The notes beneath the pieces were generated by a model. The model saw nothing but the letters and a program-made list of their open reading frames with translations. It made no database searches and was not told where the DNA came from. From positions 1-38,092 of the forward strand of contig CALXJZ010000009.1 in the NCBI GenBank assembly GCA_944388745.1: a stretch of DNA of 38,092 bases, read 5' to 3'. The translations under genes and the position numbers were made by a program. Source of the stretch: an uncultured Clostridia bacterium (GTDB taxonomy: Bacteria; Bacillota; Clostridia; TANB77; CAG-508). Of this stretch, positions 7,211 through 15,032 are shown in pieces (position 1 is the stretch's first letter; each line of letters begins with the position of its first letter).

Positions 7211-9043
7211 ATGTTTAATATTGAAGAAGAACTAAAAAAATTGCCTAATAAACCAGGTGTATATGTCATGAGAGATAAGGAGGACAATATCATCTATGTA
7301 GGAAAAGCAGTATCTCTAAGAAATAGAGTAAGGCAATATTTTAGAAAAAATGATAGAACAGCAAGAATAGAAAAAATGATTAGTCTAATTGACCACTTTG
7401 AATATATCGTTGTAGATAATGAAGCAGAGGCATTAATTTTGGAATGTAACTTAATAAAAAAGAACAGACCAAAATTTAATGTCTTATTAAAAGATGACAA
7501 AACATATCCATATATAAAAATAGATTTAAAATCAGATTATCCAGGAGTATTTATAACAAGAAGATTAATAAATGATGGGTCAAAATATTTTGGACCATAT
7601 GCAAATCCTGGAGCAGCAAGAGAAATGGTAGACTTTATAAAACAAAAATATAAAATAAGACAATGTAGAACATTAAAAGAAAGAACAAGACCATGTCTAA
7701 ATTACCACATAAATAGATGTTTAGCACCATGTATGGGATATGTAACAAAAGAAGAATATAGAAAACAAATTGATGAAATAATAGACTTGTTAGATGGAAA
7801 AACAGAAAAAGTAATAAAAGAACTAGAAAAAGAAATGAAAAAAGCATCAGAAAAGTTAGATTTTGAACAAGCAGCATACTTAAGAGATAGAATACAAGCA
7901 ATTGAGAGAGTGTCAGAAAAACAAAAAGTATCAAACATATCAGAAAATAACATAGATGTAATAGGAATAGCAAAATCAGAATTAGAAATATGTATAGAAA
8001 TATTTTTTGTACGTGGAAGCAAAATGATAGGAAGAGAGCACTATTTCTATAATGACTTAAAAGATATGGAAGATAGCGAAATCTTATCAGGATTTATAAA
8101 ACAATATTATTTAGATAATCCAAACATACCAAATAAAATAATGATAAGAGAAGAATTAGAAGAAAAAGAAGCCTTAGAACAGTGGTTATCCACAATGTTA
8201 GGAAAAAAAGTGGAAATAAAAAGCCCTAAAAAAGGGGAGAAATTAAGATTTGTAGAAATGGCAGAAAACAATGCAAAAGTAACATTAGAAAATAAAGAAA
8301 AGGACAAAAGTGAAATTCTAATGGAACTAAAAGAAGTTCTAAAAATGGATAAATTGCCAAGAAAAATAGAAACTTATGATATATCAAATATATCAGGAGA
8401 ATACATGGTAGCAGCAATGTGTGTATTGCAAGATGGAGTTATAAAAAAGAACTTATCAAGAAGATTTAGAATAAAAACAGTATTTGGACAAGATGACCCA
8501 AGATGTATGGAAGAAGTAATTACTAGAAGATTAAGACATTCAATAGAAAATCCAAATGGAGGATTTGGAAACTTGCCAGATGTAATCTTTGCAGATGGAG
8601 GAATAACACAAATAAGAGCAACTAGAAAAGCAATTGAAAAAGTAGCAAATGAGTATGAAGGAAAAGAAAAAAATGACATATTAGATATCAAAGTATTTGG
8701 AATGGTAAAAAATGATAAACACCAAACAAGAGCATTGATGGATGAAAATAGAAAAGAATTAAAAATATCTGAAAACTTAATGCATTTAATTACAAGATTC
8801 CAAGACACAGTACATGACACAGCAATAACATATCATAGAAAACTAAGAGATAAAGACATAACAAAATCAGAATTAGATGAAATAAGAGGAATTGGAAAAG
8901 TAAAAAAACAATCACTATTAAAGCACTTTGGAAGTGTTGAAAAAATCAAGAAAGCAAGTATTGAAGAACTAATGCAAGTAAAAGGCATAACAAAAGAACT
9001 AGCAGAAAAAATTGTGGTTAGTTTGGGGACAGGTTCGGACTGA
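7211..9043 (+). CDS. uvrC: excinuclease ABC subunit C
   Basis: Nuclease of UvrABC nucleotide excision repair; makes both incisions around a DNA lesion after UvrB is loaded. The 610 residues are typical. It has an N-terminal GIY-YIG domain (PGVYVMRDKEDNIIYVGKA at about 15-33), a Cys-rich patch (RQCRTLKERTRPCLNYHINRC region, about 155-175), a UVR motif that binds UvrB (about 205-230), an RNase H-like domain (about 370-540, with YDISNISGEYMVAAM and FADGG) and C-terminal helix-hairpin-helix repeats (IRGIGKVKKQSLLKHFGS). GAGGTAAG precedes the ATG. The last codons run into a GGGGACAGG-type sequence that resembles an intergenic repeat, so the C-terminal end may have been altered. Confidence 0.97.
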   Translation: MFNIEEELKKLPNKPGVYVMRDKEDNIIYVGKAVSLRNRVRQYFRKNDRTARIEKMISLIDHFEYIVVDNEAEALILECNLIKKNRPKFNVLLKDDKTYPYIKIDLKSDYPGVFITRRLINDGSKYFGPYANPGAAREMVDFIKQKYKIRQCRTLKERTRPCLNYHINRCLAPCMGYVTKEEYRKQIDEIIDLLDGKTEKVIKELEKEMKKASEKLDFEQAAYLRDRIQAIERVSEKQKVSNISENNIDVIGIAKSELEICIEIFFVRGSKMIGREHYFYNDLKDMEDSEILSGFIKQYYLDNPNIPNKIMIREELEEKEALEQWLSTMLGKKVEIKSPKKGEKLRFVEMAENNAKVTLENKEKDKSEILMELKEVLKMDKLPRKIETYDISNISGEYMVAAMCVLQDGVIKKNLSRRFRIKTVFGQDDPRCMEEVITRRLRHSIENPNGGFGNLPDVIFADGGITQIRATRKAIEKVANEYEGKEKNDILDIKVFGMVKNDKHQTRALMDENRKELKISENLMHLITRFQDTVHDTAITYHRKLRDKDITKSELDEIRGIGKVKKQSLLKHFGSVEKIKKASIEELMQVKGITKELAEKIVVSLGTGSD

Positions 9044-9105
9044 CCATTTTTGGATAGTTTGGAGACGCAACTTTTATTTGGTTTTGGGTAAAACGATTAT
9101 AAATA

Positions 9106-9136
9106 AAAAGTGGAGAGGTATCACCGCTCCACTTTT
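9106..9136. terminator. bidirectional terminator between uvrC and a small minus-strand gene
   Basis: A perfect 10 bp stem, AAAAGTGGAG with CTCCACTTTT, and an 11-base loop, with T-rich sequence on the 3' side in both directions. It overlaps the end of the small minus-strand gene. Confidence 0.8.
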
Positions 9137-9279
9137 ATCCATTTCCGATTTTTTAGTATATCGGAGAATGTTTGGTAAGCACCAGGAAAATGATGCTTAC
9201 GAAATTGGTTAATTTCATAGATATCAAATATTAAATATCCAAGAATTAAGCCGAATAAAACTACAAGTGCTTTCTTCAT
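9121..9279 (-). CDS. small single-pass membrane protein (52 aa)
   Basis: Unrecognised. The ATG at 9279 follows a very strong AAGGAGGG with 5-base spacing, and the frame ends in TGA inside the terminator hairpin. The protein is a short basic start (MKK), one hydrophobic helix (residues about 4-20, ALVVLFGLILGYLIF) and a charged, Trp-containing cytoplasmic or external tail. Codons include GGC, ATC, TTC, GTG and two CGG, unlike the strongly A/T-ending neighbours, which hints at transfer. Real translation is likely from the binding site; function unknown. Confidence 0.6.
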   Translation of the reverse strand: MKKALVVLFGLILGYLIFDIYEINQFRKHHFPGAYQTFSDILKNRKWIKVER

Positions 9280-9431
9280 GTAATCCCTCCTTCGGGAATT
9301 GAAAGCTAAGGAATATTCCTTGTTTATAGTTTCTAGTTAAGTATAACACAGAATATGTATAAAATCTAGGAAAATTTAGAAAAACGAAATATTAAAAGCC
9401 AAATTGAGCAAATTTAATATATAAATAATAA

Positions 9432-9461
9432 GTCACTGCAATCAAATATTGATGCAGTGAC
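9432..9461. terminator. hairpin after the 88-aa membrane gene
   Basis: GTCACTGC pairs with GCAGTGAC and the pairing extends inward past one bulged base. It lies 8 bases beyond the stop codon of the minus-strand gene at 9469-9735, with a T-rich tail in that direction. Confidence 0.65.
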
Positions 9462-9468
9462 CATATAA

Positions 9469-9735
9469 CTATTTGTGCCGTTTACTTCTAAAGTATAAAA
9501 CAATACCCATAGAAATAAACGCTACACTTGCTCCAATACCAGCAGATATTAAGTTATCCAATGGAAAATCCATAATAGAATTCCAAATGTTTTGAGGTAT
9601 GCTGGAAAGAGCTGTACCAATTGCCTGTCGATTTTGAATAATCAATGCGATTATAAAAACCAACAGTGAAATCAGTAAAAAAATAATTACGACAGCTAAC
9701 CCATTTAAAATGTTCCGTTTCTTTTTTTCATCCAT
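9469..9735 (-). CDS. hypothetical two-helix membrane protein (88 aa)
   Basis: Unrecognised. The protein begins with a basic/acidic cap (MDEKKKR), then a long hydrophobic segment (about 10-33), a loop with NRQAIG and SIPQNIWNS, a second hydrophobic segment (about 62-80) and a basic end (RSKRHK). GAAGGGAG lies at good distance before the ATG. Like the 52-aa gene beside it, it uses CGG (two Arg) and C/G-ending codons rare elsewhere in the window. The two small minus-strand genes may be one acquired unit with separate terminators. Function unknown; a role at the membrane is all that can be said. Confidence 0.65.
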   Translation of the reverse strand: MDEKKKRNILNGLAVVIIFLLISLLVFIIALIIQNRQAIGTALSSIPQNIWNSIMDFPLDNLISAGIGASVAFISMGIVLYFRSKRHK

Positions 9736-9933
9736 AATGTTATACTCCCTTCATAATATGGTTTGCTAGTCGTTGAGGAAAATTTTTTCCTAACTATATA
9801 CATTATAACACTAATTTTACGAAAATACAAATTATGTATAGTTATGAATCAAGCGATTAAATTAAAATAGGAATATTTTTAAAAGTCTAGCATATACATA
9901 TAATAAATAAAAAATATAAGGGGGAAATTATTT

Positions 9934-10143
9934 ATGGAATACGCAAAAGACGAAATCTTTCAAATAAGATACAATACTAAACTAAACAGATTACAGATAG
10001 GGAGTGAAAGTTGGACAAGCAAAATACATAAAAAAATTAAAAGGCATAAGTTACTAACCACAATAATAATAGCACTAATAACATTTTCAACAGCAAATAT
10101 TATAATGATTTACAATTTCATAGAAATTTTACAAAATATATAA
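9934..10143 (+). CDS. hypothetical small membrane protein (69 aa)
   Basis: Unrecognised. AAGGGGGAAA precedes the ATG. Residues 1-42 are polar and basic toward the end (KIHKKIKRHK), and residues 43-64 form one hydrophobic helix, so the N-terminus is probably cytoplasmic. Codon use is like that of the conserved genes (AGA for Arg, A-ending codons), unlike the two small genes just upstream on the other strand. No family or function is evident. Confidence 0.5.
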   Translation: MEYAKDEIFQIRYNTKLNRLQIGSESWTSKIHKKIKRHKLLTTIIIALITFSTANIIMIYNFIEILQNI

Positions 10144-10204
10144 ATCTCATAAACCCACTTGGAAAAATCAATAAAATATGGTAAAATAATACTATTCTAA
10201 GTAT

Positions 10205-10242
10205 AGGAGGATAGTAGTTATTAAACTACCAAAAAAGATATG
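10205..10242 (+). promoter_or_regulatory. distant ribosome binding site with an intervening hairpin
   Basis: AGGAGG near 10206 is followed by GTAGTT-atta-AACTAC (10214-10229), a perfect 6 bp hairpin, and then the ATG at 10240. An in-frame TAA at 10222 rules out an earlier start. Folding of the hairpin would shorten the effective spacing. Confidence 0.45.
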
Positions 10243-11124
10243 AAAATAGCAAACGAATGGAAAGAATACAAAATACTAGACATGGCAGAAGGACAAAAAC
10301 TAGAAAAATGGGGAAACGTAATATTATCAAGACCAGACCCACAAATAATATGGAAACAAAAAACATTTCCAAACAAATGGAAAGAAATAAATGCAACATA
10401 CCATAGAAGCAAAACAGGGGGAGGAAGCTGGGAATTTAAAAAGAAAATACCAAACCAATGGCAAATACACTATAAAAATCTAACATTTAATATAAAGCCA
10501 ATGGGATTTAAACATACAGGATTATTCCCAGAGCAAGCAGTAAATTGGGACTGGATGATAAATAAAATAAAAAATGAAAAGAAAAATAACAGAGAAATAA
10601 AAGTTTTAAACCTATTTGCATATACTGGAGGAGCAACAGTTGCATGCTTATCTGCTGGGGCTTCAGTTTGTCATGTTGATAGTTCTAAAGGAATGACAAC
10701 TTGGGCAAAAGAAAATATTATATCATCAGGCTTAGAAAAAAGACCAGTTAGATATATAATAGATGATGTTGTAAAATTTGTGAATAGAGAAATAAGAAGA
10801 GGAAACAAATATGATGCAATAATAATGGACCCACCATCATATGGAAGAGGTGCAAAAGGTGAAGTTTGGCAATTTGAGAACAATATATATGATTTAGTAG
10901 AGTTATGTACAGAGGTCTTATCAGATAAACCAATATTTTTCTTAATAAATTCATATACAACAGGTATATCTAGTACAGTCTTAAAAAATATTTTAGAATT
11001 AACAGTAGAAAGGAAACACAAGGGAAAAATAGAAGCGGGTGAAATTGGATTACCAATGGAAAATTCAAAACTGATTTTGCCTTGTGGTATTTATGGTAGA
11101 TGGGAAAATTTGCGAAATAATTAG
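10240..11124 (+). CDS. class I SAM-dependent methyltransferase, RlmI-like
   Basis: Predicted S-adenosylmethionine-dependent methyltransferase acting on RNA. Residues about 120-135 carry the SAM-binding motif I (VLNLFAYTGGAT), followed by the acidic ribose contact (HVDSS) and the catalytic-region motif DPPSYGRG near 197. The arrangement resembles the RlmI/YccW group of 23S rRNA cytosine methyltransferases, but the N-terminal PUA domain of RlmI is missing, so target and position are uncertain. The only in-frame start is ATG 10240. The Shine-Dalgarno AGGAGG (10206-10210) is 29 bases away, with a 6 bp hairpin between. The stop codon lies inside the end of a dispersed repeat (11109-11230). Confidence 0.85.
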   Translation: MKIANEWKEYKILDMAEGQKLEKWGNVILSRPDPQIIWKQKTFPNKWKEINATYHRSKTGGGSWEFKKKIPNQWQIHYKNLTFNIKPMGFKHTGLFPEQAVNWDWMINKIKNEKKNNREIKVLNLFAYTGGATVACLSAGASVCHVDSSKGMTTWAKENIISSGLEKRPVRYIIDDVVKFVNREIRRGNKYDAIIMDPPSYGRGAKGEVWQFENNIYDLVELCTEVLSDKPIFFLINSYTTGISSTVLKNILELTVERKHKGKIEAGEIGLPMENSKLILPCGIYGRWENLRNN

Positions 11125-11230
11125 CATTTGGCGTTGTTGCATATCATTTGAAATTTAATCAACGTGCAATAGCACGCCTCATAAATTTCAAATTCATGCG
11201 CCTAGCCAAATATTTAATTCTTTCACAAAT
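11109..11230. repeat. dispersed hairpin repeat, family 1, copy A
   Basis: About 120 bp with imperfect terminal inverted repeats (TGCGAAATAATTA... and ...TTTAATTCTTTCACA) and an inner palindrome with AATTTATGAGGCGTGCTATTGCACGTTGATTAAATTT on the minus strand, split here as ATGAGGCGTGCTAT and GCACGTTGATTAA. It overlaps the last codons and stop of the methyltransferase gene. Same family as 17450-17573 and 23165-23287. Confidence 0.8.
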
Positions 11231-11267
11231 TAATATAATAGATAAAATAAAAAAGAAAAGGATTAAA

Positions 11268-11957
11268 ATGGAGAAGTTAAAAGTAATTTTTGAAGATAAT
11301 CATATTATAGTAGTTGAAAAAAAGCCAAACATTCCATCACAATCTGATAAAACTGGAGATATGGACATGCTAACTTTAGTTAAGCAATATATAAAAGAAA
11401 AATACCAAAAACCAGGAAATGTATATTTAGGATTAGTACATAGATTAGATAGACCAGTTGGTGGAGTAATGATATTTGCAAAAACTTCAAAGGCTGCATC
11501 AAGATTAAGTAATCAAGTAAGAGAAAAAGTTTTTAAGAAAAAATATCTAGCAGTCGTTGATGGAAGATTTAAAGAAAAAGAAGGCTCATTAGAAGATTAT
11601 TTATATAAAGATGAAAGAAATAATATTAGTAAAGTAGTAAACAAAGATAAGAAAAATGCTAAACTTGCAAAATTAGATTATAAAGAATTAGCATATAATG
11701 AAGTGAAAAACTTAAGTCTTTTAGAAATAAATCTACATACAGGAAGACATCATCAAATAAGAGTGCAACTTGCAAATGCAGGACATAGTATTTTTGGTGA
11801 CCAAAAGTATGGAAAACGTGGACAAGGAAAACAAATTGCTTTATGGGCTTATGAGCTTACAATAGAACATCCAACAACTAAAGAGATGCTAACTTTTAAA
11901 GATTTGCCAGAACCAATTGGAACTTGGTGTATTTTGAAAGATATAACTAAAGTATAG
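11268..11957 (+). CDS. RluA-family RNA pseudouridine synthase
   Basis: Isomerises specific uridines to pseudouridine in rRNA or tRNA. The signature HRLDRPVGG (about residues 57-66) contains the catalytic Asp, and the family blocks LHTGRHHQIRVQLA and GDQKYG follow. At 230 residues it is the short form, without an N-terminal S4 domain, like RluA/RluC-type catalytic units. The ATG at 11268 (AAAAGGATT before it) is preferred: the frame stays open further upstream only because it runs into the dispersed repeat. The exact target cannot be told. It lies downstream of the RlmI-like methyltransferase, both being RNA-modification genes, but the repeat separates them. Confidence 0.93.
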   Translation: MEKLKVIFEDNHIIVVEKKPNIPSQSDKTGDMDMLTLVKQYIKEKYQKPGNVYLGLVHRLDRPVGGVMIFAKTSKAASRLSNQVREKVFKKKYLAVVDGRFKEKEGSLEDYLYKDERNNISKVVNKDKKNAKLAKLDYKELAYNEVKNLSLLEINLHTGRHHQIRVQLANAGHSIFGDQKYGKRGQGKQIALWAYELTIEHPTTKEMLTFKDLPEPIGTWCILKDITKV

Positions 11958-12017
11958 CTTATAAAAAATGTCGAAAAATAAAAGTTGAGGCAATAAGGAA
12001 AAATTTATGAAAAACAA

Positions 12018-12046
12018 TTGCAATTTACAAAAATATGTGCTACAAT
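12018..12046 (+). promoter_or_regulatory. promoter of secG-rnr
   Basis: TTGCAA (12018-12023), a 17 bp spacer and TACAAT (12041-12046), about 45 bases before the secG start. Confidence 0.7.
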
Positions 12047-12090
12047 ATTCAAGTATCAATGAGAGAAACCGTTAGGAGGAATGAATATAA

Positions 12091-12339
12091 ATGGAAATAG
12101 CAAAAGGAATATTGATTGTAATATACTTTTTAGTAGCATTAGCATTAATAATCTTAACACTAATACAATCAAAAGAAGATGCAGGATTATCTTCAACAAT
12201 CACAGGTTCATCAACAAATAACTTCTTTGAAAAAAACAAAGCAAGAACAAAAGAAGGAAAACAAAAAAGATGGACAATAATATTAGCAATTGTATTTGCT
12301 ATATTAACAATTGCATTAGGAATATTATATATGGCATAG
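12091..12339 (+). CDS. secG: preprotein translocase subunit SecG
   Basis: Small auxiliary subunit of the SecYEG protein-conducting channel in the cytoplasmic membrane. The 82-residue length and two helices (about 3-23 and 62-81) are typical, as is the Gly/Ser/Thr-rich middle (GLSSTITGSSTNNFFEKNKARTKE region) with the conserved QSKEDAGLSS block. TAGGAGGAATGA precedes the ATG. Its place directly upstream of rnr is the standard Firmicutes order, although a terminator lies between them. Confidence 0.95.
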   Translation: MEIAKGILIVIYFLVALALIILTLIQSKEDAGLSSTITGSSTNNFFEKNKARTKEGKQKRWTIILAIVFAILTIALGILYMA

Positions 12340-12346
12340 TATAAGT

Positions 12347-12380
12347 AAAAGGGCGGTTTCAAAAGTAACTGCCTTTTTTT
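12347..12380 (+). terminator. terminator after secG
   Basis: Stem AAAAGGGCGGTT with AACTGCCTTTT and a T run (12374-12380). Some read-through into rnr is possible. Confidence 0.75.
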
Positions 12381-12399
12381 GCGAACAATAGGAATTTAA

Positions 12400-12457
12400 A
12401 GGAGTGTCCCATAATCCCTAAAAACAGGGATTTTAAGGACCGTCCCCTAATCCCGGA
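12400..12457. repeat. GGGGACGGTCC-type palindromic repeat
   Basis: GGAGTGTCCC, then ATAATCCCT-aaaaac-AGGGATTTT, then GGACCGTCCCC and TAATCCC. The arms form nested hairpins between secG and rnr. A related GGGGACAGGTTCGGAC sequence ends uvrC (9024-9039). Short GGGGACGG-like palindromes are seen between genes in many Clostridia; this assignment rests on general knowledge. Confidence 0.5.
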
Positions 12458-12465
12458 AAGGAAAG

Positions 12466-14589
12466 ATGGAATTGGAAGAGCAACAGCAAAAGATTTTAGA
12501 TTTAATGAAAGATGATGATTATGTGCCGATGAAGGCTAAGGAATTAGCCATGATTATGAGAGTACCTAAAAATGAATATGGTGATTTTTTAGAGGTGCTT
12601 GGAAATTTAGAGTTAGAGATGAAGATTCAAAAGAATAGAAAAAATCGTTATAGATTAGTCGAAAAGACATATTATGACGGTATTTATAGGAAAAACCAAA
12701 AAGGTTTTGGTTTTGTGCGCTTAGAGGACCAAGAAGATGAAATATATATTTCAAAAGAAAATTCTTTAAATGCCCTAAACGGAGATAGGGTTTTAATAGA
12801 GATTTTAGAAGAGAGTAACAAAGTTAAAAGTGCAGAAGGAAAAGTTGTTAGAATTTTAAAACATGAGAAAGATACTGTTGTTGGTATTTTTCAAAACAAT
12901 AAAAGCTTTGGGTTTGTTGTTCCTGATGATAGGAGCTTTGGCACTGATATTTTTATTTCCAAAAAGAATTTTGGAAAAGCAAGAGACAACCACAAGGTTT
13001 TAGTTAAAATTACTAAATATCCTCAAAACGGAAAAAATGCAGAAGGTAAGATTATAGAAGTACTTGGAAATGTTAATGAAGCAGGTGTAGATATGCTTTC
13101 ATTAATTAAGGAATATAATTTGCCATCAACTTTTCCAGAAGAGGTTGTACAAGAAGCTAAAAAGTTTGGAGATACTATTGATGAAAAAGATATACCAAAC
13201 AGAGTAGACTTTAGAGATAGAGAGATTTTTACAATTGATGGAGAGGATGCAAAAGATTTAGATGATGCAGTTAGAGTAGAGAAGTTAGATAATGGAAATT
13301 ATAAGTTAGAAGTCCATATAGCAGATGTTAGTCACTATGTAAAGGAAAATAGTTTGTTAGATAGAGAAGCACTAATTAGAGGAACAAGTATATATATGCT
13401 AGGTAGAGTAATACCAATGCTTCCAAGAGAACTTTCAAATGGACTTTGTAGCTTAAATGAAGGTGAAGATAGATTTACTCTTTCATGTATAATGGAAATT
13501 GACCAAAAGGGAAATGTCGTTTCAGGTGAAGTAGTAAAAGGAATAATCAAAGTAACAAAAAGAATGAGCTATAATGATGTTCAAGCAATTTTAGATGGAA
13601 ACGAAGCAGTAATTAATAAATACAAACCATATATACAAGAATTTAAAAATATGGAAGAACTAGCAATAATTCTAAAAAATAGAAGAATGGAACAAGGATA
13701 TTTAAATTTAGATATTCCAGAAAGTAAAATTGGTTTAGATATAGATGGAAAAGTAGTTTCTGTTGGAAAATATGAAACAAGTTTTGCAAATGAAATTATT
13801 GAACAATTTATGCTATCTGCAAATGAAACAATTGCAGAGAAATTCTATTGGCTACAAGCTCCATTTATATATAGAGTACATGAAAAACCAGACATAGAGA
13901 AAATCCAAGAATTAAATAAATTTTTAATCAATTTTGGATTAAAAATAAAGGCAAATAAAGATAATATTTATCCAAAAGAATTTGCAAAAATATTGGAAGA
14001 AACAAAAGGAAAAGAAGAAGAAAAAGTAGTATCAAACTTAGTGCTAAGAACACTTAAACTTGCAAGATATGAAGCAGAAAATAAAGGTCATTTTGGAATA
14101 GCAAGTAAATATTACTGCCACTTCACATCACCAATCAGAAGATATCCAGATTTATTTATCCATAGAGTAATATCAAAATATTTAGAAGAAAATTATGATG
14201 TGAAAGAAAACTGGATAGAAGAACATCAAAAACAAGCAGAAGATAGAGCAAAGCAATCATCAGAAAGAGAAAAGATTGCAACTAAAGTTGAAAGAGAAGC
14301 CGAAGATTTGAAAAAGGCTGAATACATGGAATCAAGAATTGGTGAAGAATATGAAGGTATTGTATCTTCAATTACTTCATTTGGAATGTTTGTAGAACTT
14401 GAAAATACAATTGAAGGCTTAATTCGTTTTGATGATTTGGGTGATGAATATTTTATTTATGATGAAGATAGAAAACAGTTAATTGGTGAACATTCAAATA
14501 AAGTATACAAAATTGGCGATAAGGTTAAAATTAGAGTAAAGAAAGCTAGCAAGATTTTAAGACAGATTGATTTTGAAATAGTGAAATAA
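12466..14589 (+). CDS. rnr: ribonuclease R
   Basis: Processive 3'-5' exoribonuclease that degrades structured RNA. Its 707 residues are the usual length. Domains: an N-terminal winged helix (about 1-70), two cold-shock/OB domains (about 75-215, each with the GFGFV or SFGFV block), the RNB catalytic domain (about 235-565) with DGEDAKDLDDAV near 255 holding the magnesium-binding aspartates, and a C-terminal S1 domain (about 622-705). GGAAAGGAAAG precedes the ATG. The usual downstream partner smpB is not here; instead a large palindromic repeat follows. Confidence 0.97.
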   Translation: MELEEQQQKILDLMKDDDYVPMKAKELAMIMRVPKNEYGDFLEVLGNLELEMKIQKNRKNRYRLVEKTYYDGIYRKNQKGFGFVRLEDQEDEIYISKENSLNALNGDRVLIEILEESNKVKSAEGKVVRILKHEKDTVVGIFQNNKSFGFVVPDDRSFGTDIFISKKNFGKARDNHKVLVKITKYPQNGKNAEGKIIEVLGNVNEAGVDMLSLIKEYNLPSTFPEEVVQEAKKFGDTIDEKDIPNRVDFRDREIFTIDGEDAKDLDDAVRVEKLDNGNYKLEVHIADVSHYVKENSLLDREALIRGTSIYMLGRVIPMLPRELSNGLCSLNEGEDRFTLSCIMEIDQKGNVVSGEVVKGIIKVTKRMSYNDVQAILDGNEAVINKYKPYIQEFKNMEELAIILKNRRMEQGYLNLDIPESKIGLDIDGKVVSVGKYETSFANEIIEQFMLSANETIAEKFYWLQAPFIYRVHEKPDIEKIQELNKFLINFGLKIKANKDNIYPKEFAKILEETKGKEEEKVVSNLVLRTLKLARYEAENKGHFGIASKYYCHFTSPIRRYPDLFIHRVISKYLEENYDVKENWIEEHQKQAEDRAKQSSEREKIATKVEREAEDLKKAEYMESRIGEEYEGIVSSITSFGMFVELENTIEGLIRFDDLGDEYFIYDEDRKQLIGEHSNKVYKIGDKVKIRVKKASKILRQIDFEIVK

Positions 14590-14607
14590 AATTATCATAG
14601 ACATAGG

Positions 14608-14758
14608 AATTGTTACTAGTCAGCTATATTAATTTCAAGCCCGCGTCAGTAATTGATTTCAAAAAAATTGGTGGATATCCTTAAAAGGGAGATAAATTTT
14701 TTTGAAACAATTACGGTTAAACAGGGCAATCTAATTTAAAAGCTGACTAGTAACAATT
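14608..14758. repeat. nested palindromic element, family 2 copy 1
   Basis: Outer perfect 18 bp inverted repeats (AATTGTTACTAGTCAGCT at 14608-14625, AGCTGACTAGTAACAATT at 14741-14758) enclose an inner hairpin at 14651-14712 with arms AATTGATTTCAAAAAAATT and ATTTTTTTGAAACAATT around GGTGGATATCCTTAAAAGGG. The inner part recurs in the opposite orientation at 19385-19456. Confidence 0.85.
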
Positions 14759-14787
14759 ATTTATTGTATAGAAAAATCGACTTTTAA

Positions 14788-14967
14788 CTAAATTGAAAAC
14801 AGTGAAACAATACTAAGTATTGAAACAACCAAAGAAAACACAATAACAGTAATCCCACCAAACTTATTATTTTCTTGCTTTATCTCATATAGACCATAAG
14901 CTACAACCTTTAAAAAAATAAATATTATAACAATAATAAATAAAATAAATTGTAAAGAATCAAACAT
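14788..14967 (-). CDS. two-helix membrane protein, candidate germinant receptor D subunit
   Basis: A 59-residue protein with two hydrophobic helices (about 5-26 and 38-57) joined by a short polar loop (YEIKQENNKFG). The ATG at 14967 is chosen because GGAGG sits 5 bases before it; a longer frame to 14982 lacks such a site. It is the last gene of the gerA-gerB-gerC cluster, 66 bases after gerC. Small two-helix D-subunit genes are known beside some gerA-type operons in Bacillus, where they modulate germination. Size, topology and position fit that group; sequence homology was not tested, so the role is inference. Confidence 0.6.
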   Translation of the reverse strand: MFDSLQFILFIIVIIFIFLKVVAYGLYEIKQENNKFGGITVIVFSLVVSILSIVSLFSI

Positions 14968-15032
14968 AAAAACCTCCAACAATCTTCAATAGAAATTTAT
15001 ATTATATATTCCTATTAATTGATTTAAAAAAA

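Noticed and set aside
9012..9212. A 66-codon plus-strand frame overlapping the end of uvrC
   Set aside because: It overlaps uvrC, the terminator and the opposite small gene, and lacks a binding site; Trp/Arg-rich chance reading.
11148..11267. Longer N-terminus for the pseudouridine synthase
   Set aside because: The added 40 residues are encoded by the dispersed repeat; ATG 11268 has its own binding site and begins at the family start.
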